Shown: in pieces, positions 11,921-24,263 of the stretch
Numbering within the stretch: position 1 is the first letter of the stretch
Layout: each line of letters opens with the position of its first letter
Origin: Palaemon carinicauda
Taxonomy: Eukaryota; Arthropoda; Malacostraca; Decapoda; Palaemonidae
NCBI RefSeq assembly: GCF_036898095.1
Contig: NC_090730.1
Coordinates: forward strand, 28,537,780 to 28,601,779
DNA: 64,000 nt
Direction: 5' to 3'
Translations under genes and position numbers: made by a program
The notes under the pieces: generated by a model
Database searches by the model: none
Seen by the model: the letters and a program-made list of their open reading frames with translations, nothing else
Told to the model about the DNA's origin: nothing

Positions 11921-12487
11921 CTCTAAGGTAATGTCACTGTCCCTTGCCTCTGCCATTTATGAGTGGCCTATTAACCTTCAAAAGATAGCCTGCCTCTACT
12001 CATCATTTACTTGGTTTGCTTTTTCAGCCTTTATAACAAATGTCAGTTATTCTGTTTACAATGTAGTACTCTTCACAACGGTATTTAAAACAGTGCTTTC
12101 CATGTCCAAAAAACTAACAAATTAAGTAGGGAAGGTAATTTAGATTGCAATATGCACTTATCACAATATGAAAGGAGGATATGTCTTTATATAATTAAAA
12201 ATTTTCTATATGCAAGTGCTAAAAAATTTAGCATGGAAGCCAATTAAAACTCAACAAACACTTATAAAACTGTTAAGTAAAGTGATTCAGGAACACTCCC
12301 TACTTTATTTTTGTTTGAGGTGCATGATGGGGCCATGATTGGAAATCAAATTAAAAACTCAGACGATATTATGCAACAGATAATGTCTTATGCAAGTCAC
12401 TATGTCTGCATTATAACAATAATAAAATCACTCATGAATGGCAGAAGCAAATACATTGTCAATGCCGTAGCAGGCCAATGTCCTAGA

Positions 12488-12690
12488 GATTGACCATATA
12501 TTCATATAATCAGCATCCAAGTTCCTCTCTACCCAAGCTAGGACCCGGGAGGCAGGGAGGGCCCGGCAATGACTACTGATGACTCAGCAGGTAGACCTAT
12601 AGGCTCTCCCAAACCCCCATCCTTAGATCACAAGGATGGTGAGGTTGCAGACTATAAAAAACTGAGTTTGAGCGTGATGATCTCCCATCC
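12488..12690 (-). repeat. tRNA-derived SINE-like repeat, copy 2
   Basis: Reverse complement of the 11735-11920 body. It runs from GACCATATATTCATATAATC (tail side) through CCAAGCTAGGACCC, GATGACTCAGCAGGTAGA and ATCACAAGGATGGTGAGGTT to GAGTTTGAGCGTGATGATCT, where the B-box region has degenerated. Inserts present in one copy only (near 12545-12570) show the copies have diverged. Confidence 0.7.
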
Positions 12691-12743
12691 AGCAGAATGC
12701 CAATCAGGGACGTTTCCAATAGGCCTAAACAGGATTGCTAGCT

Positions 12744-13037
12744 TTATCTGAATGAGACAAATTGTATCAATTCTATTCCACCAGGAACTTGAGGGATATA
12801 TCCAGCCTTGGAAGAGACAACTTCTGCAGATTTGGAAAAATAAGAAGCTTCCAAACTCATCATGCTCAACCTATTATGGTATTTCTCAGCAATGGTACAT
12901 AAGATTTGAAAAGGGGATAGTTCTTTACTTTTAAGGTTGCCTCCTCCATCTTCTTGCATCATATCTAGAACTGAGGGAAAATCGGCTGATTTTCCACTTT
13001 TCTTACAACCAGAGTGAATGTGGGGGATGTTGCACAT
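12744..13037 (-). pseudogene. Gag-like fragment (tentative)
   Basis: A 97-codon open stretch contains ELSPFQILCTIAEKYHNRL followed by KSAEVVSSKAGYIPQ. A similar stretch at 39431-39646 (minus) reads KVSPFQSVWKFIFERYPNK and then KSSEVATSK. A comparable layout (a Tyr/Leu-rich helix, then Pro/Ser-rich, then AxxK) is also seen in the gag tail at about 22140-22100. I infer a decayed DIRS-type gag but cannot name the family securely. Confidence 0.35.
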
Positions 13038-13049
13038 GCACGCAGAGGA

Positions 13050-13400
13050 CTTGTCTTGTTAGTGTAGTACGTACTAGCGCCCACATTTACCCCGTTTTAA
13101 TTAACTTGTTATGAGATAGTGGCCAAGCTTGCTAGCAAACTGAATCCATTGCTAAATGAAACATGATGCAAACGATTGAGTTTAGTTGAAATTTTGTTCA
13201 CTTGAACAACCTTTAAGGGAATCATATGGTATGTCACACCATCCACCTATGTAATACAAAATAATTTTGGAGCGTGTACTTTAGCGAATGGAAGGATATT
13301 ATAATCAAGACTACCTACCCAGTCTTTTGCCTGACAATCTAGTTGTCTTAGAGAGCAACTAGGATTGGGGCATGCTGGGGTTTACTCTGTCATTATTACC
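13050..13400. repeat. Decayed dispersed repeat B, copy 2
   Basis: Shows GTGGCCAAGCTTGCTAGCAA and, about 180 bp on, GGATATTATAATCAAGACTA and TGCCTGACAATCTAGTTG. Equivalents lie in the same order at 11200-11560 and 39700-40060. Confidence 0.5.
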
Positions 13401-14340
13401 ATCATTCCCACTACAATAGTCTAGTATAGTCTTCCCTGACTATTTCACTGAACTAAGTAGTTCTCTTTAGAGCTTTGCTGTGTTAACTTGGTTGGCCACC
13501 ATTGCAAAGTACTTTCACAAGAGGTATTGTGAGGGAAAACTTTATTTAAATCACAGTGTTGCTTCTAACATGATACACCTAAGGAATGTGGATAAGAAAC
13601 TAACAGAAACAATTTTCGTCCACAATTCATGCAGTAATTGCTAAGAAAACCAGGGGAAGACATCTTAATGTACAGTAATAAGCAAACACTCTGGAGAAGG
13701 TATCAATACCGCAAGAGACTAAGGAACTAGCACAATAATTGCCACTTACCACTAGAATGCTCCTTCTGTTTAAATTTACTAAGGGTATTTGTTTATTGAA
13801 GGGAAGAAAAGGGGGGAAATTTTTAAGATTTTAAAATTTTACGGGCAAAGGTCAATTAAACCAATCTGATAGAGAAGAAGCAATATCAACTCCAGGGGAG
13901 GTCCATAGAAATAATTCAGACCTGACAAATATTTAAGCATTGCGCCGCTCCTTAGGCTAAAGTGTCCTGGTCTGGAGAACAGAGTACATCCGCCTTCCTG
14001 TTGTGGGAGGTTGTAAACCACGGTCCAGATATACCAGGTCAGCCAGACAGCGTACCGATTTTAAGCCTCTTCTGCGCACCTACGTCATCTGAAGGGGCTT
14101 AGTGTTGGCGAGACCCATTAAGAACGTAGATCTATCACACAGTCAATGTAAATAAAACATTGTACCTTTGGAAAATATTTTAAGTTACAACTTTCATTTT
14201 TTTTCTTAGGGCCTCCCGGCATGGTTGTCTTTGAGGTTTTATATACTTTATCAAATTATTAAGATATCGCATTAAAAAATTTACCGATATCTTAAAAAAA
14301 AAAAAAAAGCAGTATCATTGTCAGGAACTTCAATACCAGA

Positions 14341-14955
14341 CTATTTTAATTCTAAATAAAGCTTTTTAAAACAATTTATTCCCTCCATGAGAGCTTCTCC
14401 GTTTACAGCATTAAAAATCTCCCGCATTATTAACGACTGTGAAAAAAACTGACTAGAAGGTGCATGTAATTCCCCCCGATTAACACATGCTATCCAAGTA
14501 TTATTCCTTAGCACTTCTTCAGTCTTATTTCCTAACTCAGGATATTTTACACAATGTTTTTTACAATATATCCACCAATTTATTGAAGAGAGAGCTTCCT
14601 CCTCAATTACTCCCCCAATATCTTTCTTTATATCTTTAATTGCTCTCAAAAGGTCTTCTTCCTCGTCTAAAGCATCTTTCTCTAAATCAAAATCTAAATT
14701 TCTGAATATCTGCGTTGTTAGGCATATTTCTAACGCTAAGTCCCTTTCTTTCCTGATAGATTCATCGTCTTTGGCTGATTCATGAGATTTTTTAACAGTA
14801 GTGATATTACCCTTTTCACTTAATACTTTAATTTCCTTTCCTAGTAACATTTTTTTTAGCCGAAATTTAAAGTTCACAGCATGAGGATGATCATAGTGCC
14901 CATCCATTTGCCTTATACATCCAAAGAAATGTTTAAGGCAATCTTTATTTAGTCT
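14341..14955 (-). pseudogene. C-terminal part of P/THAP9-like transposase
   Basis: Open from about 14955 in one frame: DCLKHFFGCIRQMDGHYDHP, then AVNFKFRLKKMLLGKE. This resembles the C-terminal region of P-element/THAP9 transposases, where a (F)xxIR...P-A-FKxRLR-LLG pattern follows the GTPase-like insertion and last catalytic residue. The rest is an acidic region ending LYLELK. It begins about 24 bases after the THAP ORF stops, so roughly the central 400-500 residues are gone. As a separate Met-start ORF it would be 188 residues (14907-14341). Confidence 0.6.
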
Positions 14956-15179
14956 TTGTGTAAGTACCTAGTAACCATGTCATCTTTGTAATCGCCTGGT
15001 TTAAAATGAATCGAGCAAACAGTAGCATTCACAACGTTAATTCTGTCTGCACAGCAACATGCATGTATCCACTGGTCTATGTATGGTTTTTCTTTTGGAA
15101 AGTGATGGTATTTTATGTTTGAGCTTTTAGTTTTATCATGTCTATTATAACAGCGAAATACTGTGCAATTACTTGGCAT
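14949..15179 (-). CDS. THAP-domain N-terminus of P-like transposase
   Basis: Start chosen at MPSNCTVFRC, because THAP domains begin this way; an upstream in-frame Met adds only an unrelated hydrophobic leader. Visible C2CH elements are C-x4-C near the N-terminus, the HHFP block, the conserved Trp in DQWIHAC and the VCSIHF (C-x2-H) pair. THAP domains bind DNA through this zinc fold; in P elements it recognises sites near the transposon ends. The ORF stops after YLHKD without the usual end of the domain or a leucine zipper, next to a GGTACTT splice-donor-like site. It is therefore a truncated or spliced first exon. Confidence 0.75.
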   Translation of the reverse strand: MPSNCTVFRCYNRHDKTKSSNIKYHHFPKEKPYIDQWIHACCCADRINVVNATVCSIHFKPGDYKDDMVTRYLHKD

Positions 15180-15379
15180 TATTAGTGACGGAATGAATGA
15201 ATGAATGAATAAAATGATAATGGACACAGCGTCTCCTATTGTTTACGTTACCTCTATAGGTAGCTAACTGAGGCAACGGTCCTTTGTTTTGTTTACCCAC
15301 GTGTGTGAGACGGGAAAGCTTGACGTCACAGTATGGGTGATCCACAGCTTAAGCTGCGTGTTGGCTGACCTGGTATATA

Positions 15380-17095
15380 TAGACCTTGTTGTAAACATAC
15401 CTGTATTGGGTTTTAATACCACTTCCATATCTCTATATATACATACTGTTAGGTTGAAAGACCATTTGTTGAGGAACTTGACATTTCCTACTCTGCTGGT
15501 TGGGTAGAACATTCAAATTTCCTTGGAGTTAACTGGGGTAAGAGATCAATACCCCATACTTTTGTCCATTGAAGCCATTTTGGGCTAGAAGGAAAAGGGT
15601 CTCAAACTTCGTTCCCCTTGTTACTTGAAGTATGCCAAATCCAATGTATTGTCCCCAAACACAACAATAACCTTCCTGGTGACTATATTCTCCCTCAGAC
15701 TTTTGCTAACATCTTGAAGAAATTCATGTGTAGATTCTTGGTCATTCCACTATACTGACAGAGTAAGATGACACAAAGTTTCAACCACACTGCCCCTGGA
15801 ATCCTTAATGAGAGATCAGGAATTTTCATAACTAGAGATATCCCTTATATTGTTAAAAATAAGGAAGGTTGTCCCACCATGTTATTATATTCAGTTTATC
15901 CTGATATGAAGGAAATAAAGACTCATTTGGATCGGTCACTTTGTTCCAACAACAATTGATGTGTAACTACAAAGCCTCATCCTTAAATGGCCCAACGGAA
16001 CAAACTTCTTTGGGGAGGCTATAGTTCTAAAGTCTCATCCACATATGTGCTGATACAGGATTCATTGTATTGAACTCTGTCGATCACTTCAGACAAGAGC
16101 AAAAGGAAAAGTCAGAAGAGAAACTAAAGCTATTTTTATCCTAAATATATAATCCTCTGAGATGGAGCGAGTACCGATTCCTTGTAATTGACTAGAATCC
16201 CCAGATTCTTCAACGGTTTGAGTAACAATTTTCAAGACTTTTTAATCTTTTCTAAGGGCGAGACCATTGCCAGTCAATTTTCTAGGTTAAAAAGTACTCA
16301 TCTCTTTCACGACTATTATTTCAGCTATTAAGAGTCCTTCCATGCAAATAAATTAATCAAACACTTTTCCTTCCATTTTCTCATTCTAGTTCAAGCAGCC
16401 TATAAATAATGCGACAAAGCTCTACGTAATTCGAAACAGAATTTTAAGGAGAGTATTAATAATACACTTATGAATAAATTGGGTTTAATGTATTCCATAT
16501 AATCATAAAATCTTTATTTACCATATGAAACAGCTCTTTTAAAAAAAACTAATAATCATAACTTTAAACAATATACAATTAAAAGTGTAAAAAATCCTGT
16601 AAACATCTATAGCATTGACAATTTGAACATGGATTCGTCCTCAAATCTTGAATTGCGGCAGAAACTGTACTAGGTACAATCATGTCTAATCCTATTATTA
16701 CATAATTATTTCATCACAGTACAGTACACATTTCCATAGAAGTAATACAGTTAATGGTCTCATTACCAGAATATCAGAACCATATGTAGTTTAGTCATGT
16801 GAAATATCTCCCTTTTCAAATTTGATGCCTATTATATTGTGTATTTCTCTATAAATGCACTGATGTATGAGAAATTTTGATGCAATGAAGTGCAGAAACA
16901 TTACCAATGATATGTTTGCTTTAAAACTATAGAATTGTGTTTTTACTTTTAATCTCCAACTAAAGTACAACAGAGGAGCTGGAAAGAAAGTACATCCAAC
17001 CTAGATTTCAAAGAGAAACTGTATTTTACTTCGAAAAAGTTTTTTTCCTGAGATATATCAAAATGAAGGTGCAAAATTATGGTGCCAACAAATCT
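15380..17095. other. Gene-free region downstream of ZFYVE1
   Basis: AT-rich, with short ORFs only (15768-15959 plus is unassigned). I see no gene. The ZFYVE1 3' UTR probably ends within it or just to its right. Confidence 0.5.
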
Positions 17096-17127
17096 TTTAT
17101 TCTGGTTAAAAACATTAAAACTTTATT
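17096..17127 (-). promoter_or_regulatory. Candidate polyadenylation signals of ZFYVE1
   Basis: Two AATAAA hexamers on the minus strand (17122-17127 and 17096-17101) lie 15 and 41 bases past the stop codon. Use of the nearest would leave an unusually short 3' UTR, so a more distal signal cannot be excluded. Confidence 0.35.
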
Positions 17128-17141
17128 GGAGAAACCCAAGG

Positions 17142-17359
17142 CTACTTAAGACAGTTATTGCAAACCCTTACGGGATGGTCCCATCCCCTTTCCCTTACAG
17201 GTCTGAAGGAAGGAGAGCACTTTTCACAAACACCTTTACCACAAGCCCTGCAATGATGCAATGTAAGTCTAGGTCCAAATTCCATGTTACATACTGAGCA
17301 ATCCTTGATAAATTCATCTGGCACCCAGTAAGTTGGCCTTGTACTATCCTTTAAAAAAT
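17142..17359 (-). CDS. ZFYVE1: ZFYVE1 last coding exon: second FYVE domain and stop
   Basis: Exon preceded by a TTATCTTTTCAG acceptor and entered in phase 1. It encodes a linker, DFLKDSTRP, and then a full FYVE zinc finger: YWVPD (the W-x-x-D motif), four CxxC-type pairs, LHHCRACG, GWDHPVRVCNNC and a terminal LK before TAG. ZFYVE1/DFCP1 ends in two tandem FYVE fingers that bind PI3P on omegasomes, Golgi and lipid droplets; the GWDHPVRVC block and the end of the protein right after the finger are typical of this family. The residue before HHCR is Leu where FYVE domains normally have a basic residue. The match is strong; orthology rests on the six-exon assembly. Confidence 0.9.
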
Positions 17360-17659
17360 CTGAAAAGATAAGCAACATAATAAATCAAAATTCACTCTAT
17401 AATTGTTAGAACAGCTGAAAATCATCTTCATGGAATGCTAAACTACTACACAAATTTCAAGTTACAAAAGACTTTTCATAAAAAATAGACTAAAGTAAGC
17501 TAGGTACTCTTGTAATATCAACACAGTTGACTCCGGCCTGGCACAATAATGAAAAATTAAAAAGTCACGGTGCAAAAAATATAGTGGTGGGGTAGTCCAA
17601 CTGTGTTCTCTAGGGCCTGTCACGGCCCTCCCCATTGATGAAGGGATTATCTAAATGGA

Positions 17660-17755
17660 AGACAGCCTGTGAATAGTGGTTTTCGCATGCCCTTGTTAAA
17701 TATACGACACCTACAAGGTGTTCGCGCGAGGGTTGTAACCTCTGCATTCCATGCT
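17660..17755. repeat. Dispersed repeat C, copy 1
   Basis: AGTGGTTTT, a TATACGACACC-like stretch, a AAGGTGT-CGCG-GAG stretch and CTCTGCATTCCATGC occur here and, in the same order, at 41338-41425. The pair shows an old interspersed repeat that also sits close to a DIRS terminus here. Confidence 0.45.
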
Positions 17756-17848
17756 TTTATCTTTCTCTAGTTATTTGGAAGATTTATATTAGAAAAGGTA
17801 CAAAGAAGGACTTTTCACCAGCCGTCACAGGCTGCCCCAGAAATAGAG

Positions 17849-18087
17849 TTTTTATGATAAAACAAAGTTTTATGAATACTTACCTGGCAGTTATATACTG
17901 TATACTATATATAGCTTAAGTCTCTGACTTCCGGCAGAATTTATCCGAAAATCGCAGCAATCGCCTTGTGGTGGTTGTGCGGTTAGGTGGTTAACAACCC
18001 TTACAGGGTGGTACCTGGAATCATTCCCGTTTTCTGTTCCTCAGATTATCTTTGCCCAACCTGTCTCCTGAGGGGAGGTGGGTGGGT
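17849..18087. repeat. Outer arm and body of the DIRS copy 1 left terminal repeat
   Basis: Begins TTTTTATGATAAAACAAAGT, then TACTTACCTGGCAGTTATAT, TCTGACTTCCGGCAGAAT and TGGTGGTTGTGCGGTTAGGT. Its outer arm is repeated in inverse at 19903-19945 and its body in inverse at 23885-24055. The reading frame from 17987 is only the terminal repeat running into (AT)n; it is not a gene. Confidence 0.85.
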
Positions 18088-20103
<2,016 letters not shown>

Positions 20104-21085
20104 ACCGTATATTTCCGCGTATAAGACGACCCTATATTCCAAAATTTAACCATTAAAAATGAGGGGTCGTCTTATACTACCGTTATAAAAATCACACCTT
20201 GAATTCTATGTCAGGTTTATCAGTAGGCTAGCCTAAGTTGAGGTGCAATAACCACCGACACACATGAAATGATTTACATTAATATATAAATGTATAATGA
20301 AATTAATAAAACCATTTTTACGTACATATTATTGGCATATCTACAAAAATGGGATAAATGATAAATTCGAGGATTAATTCCAACTTTTAACCATACGCGC
20401 ACAGCTGAGAAAATGTAAACATCGAGTATTGGTTGCGTTGTTAGCAACTTTTTCTCTCGCCAACCTTTCAGTAATTTTTAATGCTAGTGTTAATTACGAT
20501 AGTAATAACATAGGATATCATATTTATTTGTTTCAAAATTATTATTTTTAGCTATAACTAACAATTTTGGATTACAAACGGTACAATCTTCATTTCTCAT
20601 AGAAATTACAGTACATAACAGTATTGCATTTAAAACTTAGAAATTTGTAAAACTATTTCCAATCAATATTAAACATCAAACCTGCGACATGTATAAATCT
20701 AACACCACTAAAACTCCTCACAGTTATCACTGTCTGCTTCGAAAAGCTGTTCGAACATATCACGAGATTTATCATATACGCCATCATCGTAAGGATTCCA
20801 GTCCGGTTCCGGTGAGTCGATTTTGGCTTCGTCGTCACATTCGTACAATAAATAGTCTTCACTGCCATCCATGTCATTTGAGATCCCGTATTTTAAACAT
20901 TATTTCATGACACTTTCCACCTTTACATTATCCTATGCTTTTATAACAAACTCGCAAAGAACATAAAAGAAGAAGAAGAAAGAGGAGAAACATGCATTTC
21001 GTACGTGAGCAGCTGATGAGCGTAAACAAAACAACGCAGGCTAGGTGACGTGTGTTCTAGGAAAACAATAAAGGATTTGTTTTGT
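20104..21085 (-). mobile_element. Pogo-like DNA transposon remnant inside DIRS copy 1
   Basis: The left edge is sharp, ACCGTATATTTCCGCGTATA followed by AGACGACCC, and this sequence is mirrored 40 bp inward (GGGTCGTCTTATA), giving a subterminal hairpin at about 20118-20178. The minus strand ends in a recognisable pogo/Tigger-type transposase C-terminus. No matching right-hand terminal repeat is found; the recombinase reading resumes at about 21085. The element is therefore truncated on the right, and the recombinase C-terminus is missing at the junction. Confidence 0.6.
20708..20899 (-). pseudogene. C-terminus of pogo/Tigger-like transposase
   Basis: The frame reads CLKYGISNDMDGSEDYLL, then a long acidic tail ending EEF before TAG. 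The C-x-x-x-GISN-x-x-DG-x-ED block followed by an acidic end is the usual finish of pogo-family transposases with a CENP-B-like DNA-binding domain and DDE domain, both of which are absent here. A TAA lies directly upstream. The overlapping 74-codon Met ORF is in a different frame and is not the real one. Confidence 0.65.
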
Positions 21086-22075
21086 TATTTCATTTACTTC
21101 CTCGCATAAGAGATGGGCTTCCCTAATAGTTTCCCTCAGGAAAAAGGACAAAGCGTTCTTTGACAGGGGTTTTTTGAGGATCCTTCACCGAACACCATAA
21201 CGAGTTGGATGCACCCCTCACGTTCTTAGTGTGGGCCGAATAAGCTTTGAGGGCCCTAACTGGGCAGAGGGGTCTTTCCTGCTCCTGACCCACTAGGTTC
21301 GTGAGGTTAGGGGACCTCAAACGTCCTAGGCCAGGGTTTCGAAGGGTTCTCATTCTTGGCGAGAAAGTCGAACCTTAAGGCACAAACCGCTCCATTTTGA
21401 TTGAAGCCTACGCGCTTCTTAATCGCCTGAACCTTGCTGACCCTTTTGGCAGTCACTAGAGTCATAAGGAAGAGGGTTTTCTTTGTTACATCTCGAAGAG
21501 AGGCTTGCGAGATAGGTTCAAATTTCTTGGAGCACAGAAACTTAAACACCACATCCAGGTTGCAAGGTGGGGGTCTTAATTGTACCTGTTTCATCATCTC
21601 AAAAGATCTAATGAGGTCCTGCAAATCTTTATTTTGGGACAATTCTAGGCCTAAAGACAGTCGAGAGCATACTCCTGTATCCTTTGATGGTAGATACAGC
21701 CAGCTTAGCATCCCTGTCTGAGGTACAATAAAAAGTCTCCAATCTGGCTCTGAGAGGTAGTGGTCGAGGAAATCTTGTGCCGCCTGCACCAAGCTATATA
21801 GGTCTCCCACTTAGATTGATAGACTCTTTGTGAGGAGATCCTCCTTGCTCTGGCGATAACTTTCGCCGCTTGCGCCGAAAAGCCTCGAGATCTGACAAGC
21901 TTCTCGACAGTCTGAAGGCAGTCAGTTTGAGAGTGAGGGAGTTTTGATGATACCTCTCGAAGTGGGGCTGTTTCAGAAGATCTGGACTTGACGGGAGTCT
22001 TCTTGGGAAGTCTATCAGCATGCCCACCACTTCGGTGAACCATTCCCTTGAAGGCCAGAATAGAGCCACTAAGAT
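21086..22075 (-). pseudogene. DIRS tyrosine recombinase, C-terminally truncated (copy 1)
   Basis: An N-terminal helical (SAM-like) part is recognisable: VEKLVRSRGFS, then RVYQSKWETYIAWCRR and IGDFLLYLRQG. The catalytic half follows with LFLMTLVTAKRVSKVQ, whose Arg is the first catalytic residue, and later RPLCPVRALKAY and LWCSVKDPQK. The frame shifts near 21715, 21320 and 21150. The reading stops at the pogo-like insert before the H-x-x-R and Tyr motifs, so it cannot recombine. The N-terminal part is in the same frame as the upstream gag tail. Confidence 0.75.
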
Positions 22076-23735
22076 CATTCGCCTTCTTCCTGGCGAATTG
22101 TGACTGAGGAGAACGAGGCGCCGAAGGTTGGAATTCCTCCCCATATAGTTCTAAAAGGGAGCAAGACAGAACCTTATAATCACTAGCAGAGTCGGTAGGT
22201 TTCTCTTCCTCTTCCGATACATCATCGAGGTCCTGATCAAGATTTACATCTTCATCTTAAAGAAGTGGGCTGCAAGCAGCCTGGCACAGAGAGCTGCTTG
22301 CGTCCTGGTGCTGAACGTAGGTATCATCCTGGCGCCAAGAGAAGGAAGCGTCCTGTCGCCGAGCGCTGCTATCGTCCTGACGGCGAGAAGTGTCCTGTTG
22401 ATGAGAAGCCGTATCGTCCTGATAAGGCAGGCTGTATTCGTCCTGATAAGGAAGGCTGCATTCGTCCTGCCGCCTAATTCGCGAGGCGAAATCGTCCTGG
22501 AGTTTCGAGCGAGAGGCGGAATCGTCCTGGCGCCGAGGGTGAGAGGCAGTATCGTCCTGGTGCCGAGAGCGAGAGGCAGTATCGTCCTGGCGCCGAGTTG
22601 ATGAGGGAGGGTGCGCGGTGTCGAACGGCCGACGAAGTGCGCAGAGGTTCTCTTGGAGAGGCACTTCGTTCCCTCCTAGAAGACGATCTCTTAACTGGTA
22701 AAGAGACATCCTTACGTCTGTCGGACTGGGAAGGATTGCGACTGAAAGGCTTGCACTAGCGATGAAAGCTCTTCCTGCATAACAGCCATGAAAGCTTTAG
22801 CGACTTCTGCTGGTTCTTGCGGTTCCGAAGGCAGCGGCTGTTTGGGAGCGCTGGTAACAGAAGCAGGAAATTTAGCAGGCTTAACTGGACTAAGGACTCT
22901 CGGTTTCGTCCTCTTAGCAGGAACAACATCGAAGTCGTCCTCGGAAGGTTCAGGATCTCGGCTACTCGAACCGGGAGAGGGAGAGCGAGACTGCACATCC
23001 CGGTCCCACTTTCTCTTCATCGGTCTTGATTCGTATTGCCACTTGCGTCTGGGAGAAGGATCAGGTGAAGACACTATTGTATCCGACACGCCTTTTCTAC
23101 GGCGGTCAAGAGCAGCCTGGGAGGTCGCAATAGGACTGTCTGAGGCGACGACTGACCGAGGATAAGCACCTCTCACCCCCTTTCGGCTTTCGACGTACCG
23201 TCTCCCTTGGTCCTGGGAGCTTGGTAGAGGTCTAGACCTAGGGGTATGACAGGTTCGATCAGCTGCCCACCTCCACTGCACTTTCACAAGCACTAATATC
23301 ACTTTCACCCTTACCTTTAAAGGCCATAATTTGTGCTTTAAAGGCCTCCAACTCAGCAGCCATCCTGGCATACCGAGGGTCATCCGCAGGCGCAGATCCT
23401 GTGGAAGGGGCAGGAGTTACTACATTCGGGGAAGGAACAATTTCCAAAGAGGTAACAATTAAAGGGTCAATAGATAAATCTAAGCTAGCTTCACTATCAG
23501 ACTTTGACTTTGATTTAGCTCTCCTAACTCTATCGAGTTCTAGTTTGCGCACATAGCGCTTCATAGCTAACCAATCATCTTCATTTAAACCCTCGCATTC
23601 CTTGCACCTATTATTTAGTGCACATTCAAACCCCCTGCACCCTATACAAACTGTGTGAGGGTCAACCGACAATTTCGGTAACCTCACCTTGCATACATCA
23701 CTCGCACATACACGAATATGAAGTTTTTCACTCAT
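22076..23735 (-). pseudogene. DIRS gag-like ORF (copy 1), fused in frame towards the recombinase
   Basis: Start chosen at MSEKLHIRVC. The N-terminus has a Cys cluster, DPHTVCIGCRGFECALNNRC then KECEG, also found in the other DIRS copies. The middle (about 23270-22715) is basic and Ser/Pro-rich, with a KRKW block that could serve nuclear import. The next part (22709-22260) is a degenerate repeat around RQDDTASR. After an in-frame TAA at 22257 the same frame continues through DYKVLSCSLLELYGEEFQPS and SPQSQFARKK into the recombinase region near 22075. Two frameshifts (near 23270 and 22715) break it. The junction shows where RT/RNase H was lost. Confidence 0.7.
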
Positions 23736-23884
23736 GATAAACAAAGCAAATAATACGATATTAATAACAAAACACGATTGCCAAATCCCAAAATAGTGTA
23801 CCTCACCAAACGAAGTCCAAAACAGCGATGTAGGGAAAGCAATTTGAAAAAACTCTTAATGGCGGACAAACGATGTTGTCGATC

Positions 23885-24075
23885 CGGCCAGCAGAGATAA
23901 TCTGAGGAAGAGAAAACGGGAATGATTCCAGGTACCACCCTGTAAGGGTTGTTAACCACCTAACCGCACAACCACCACAAGGCGGTTGCCGCGATTTTCG
24001 AATAAATTCTGCCGGAAGTCAGAGACTTAGGCTATATATATATAACTGCCAGGTAAGTAATATTCATAAAAACTT
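23885..24075. repeat. DIRS copy 1 right (5') terminal repeat
   Basis: Reverse complement of 17880-18060; ends TATATATAACTGCCAGGTAA then GTAATATTCATAAAAACTTT. It lacks the second hairpin arm present at the left end. Confidence 0.85.
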
Positions 24076-24263
24076 TAGGTTACTAAAGAAATCTATTCCT
24101 ACGCTGAAATATAAATCAAATTTGGCTCTAAGTTGGAACACCTGTACTCTGGCAAACTTCCTAAGACTGCTAAGGGCCAGGTAGAAAACGGCGAGTTGTC
24201 AGATCTACAGGTAAGGTTCTTTAAATGCTTCCTGCAGAGATAACCCTTATTGGGAAGATATGC

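Larger units (their letters stand above)
7083..13905 (-). mobile_element. Possible old DIRS-type element (skeleton)
   Basis: The left end (7083-7381) is a hairpin-type repeat: the arm TTCTTATTTCTATACTTACC is mirrored near 7357-7379. It is followed at once by a sequence like the 5' tip of the DIRS element at 48112. The loop of this hairpin (about 7110-7240) reappears in inverted orientation at about 13738-13890, including TTAAAATTTTACGGGCAA. That is how the terminal repeats of the better preserved DIRS copies in this window are arranged. The interior has lost nearly all coding sequence, although a gag-like fragment lies on the minus strand near 12750-13030. The two ends could instead be independent fragments. 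Confidence 0.4.
14029..15378 (-). mobile_element. P-element-like DNA transposon, internally deleted
   Basis: Bounded by perfect 17-bp terminal inverted repeats, ATATACCAGGTCAGCCA at 14029-14045 and its reverse complement at 15362-15378. Weaker similarity continues inward for about 40 bp. On the minus strand it keeps the two ends of a P/THAP9-type transposase: an N-terminal THAP DNA-binding domain and a C-terminal segment. The catalytic middle is missing, so the element could move only in trans. A clear 8-bp target duplication is not visible; flanks CAGATATA and TATATATA agree at 6 of 8 if the repeat starts at CCAGG. Confidence 0.75.

Noticed and set aside
22265..23165. Plus-strand ORFs opposite DIRS copy 1 gag
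   Set aside because: Antisense shadows of a GC-rich repetitive gag; no recognisable domains.
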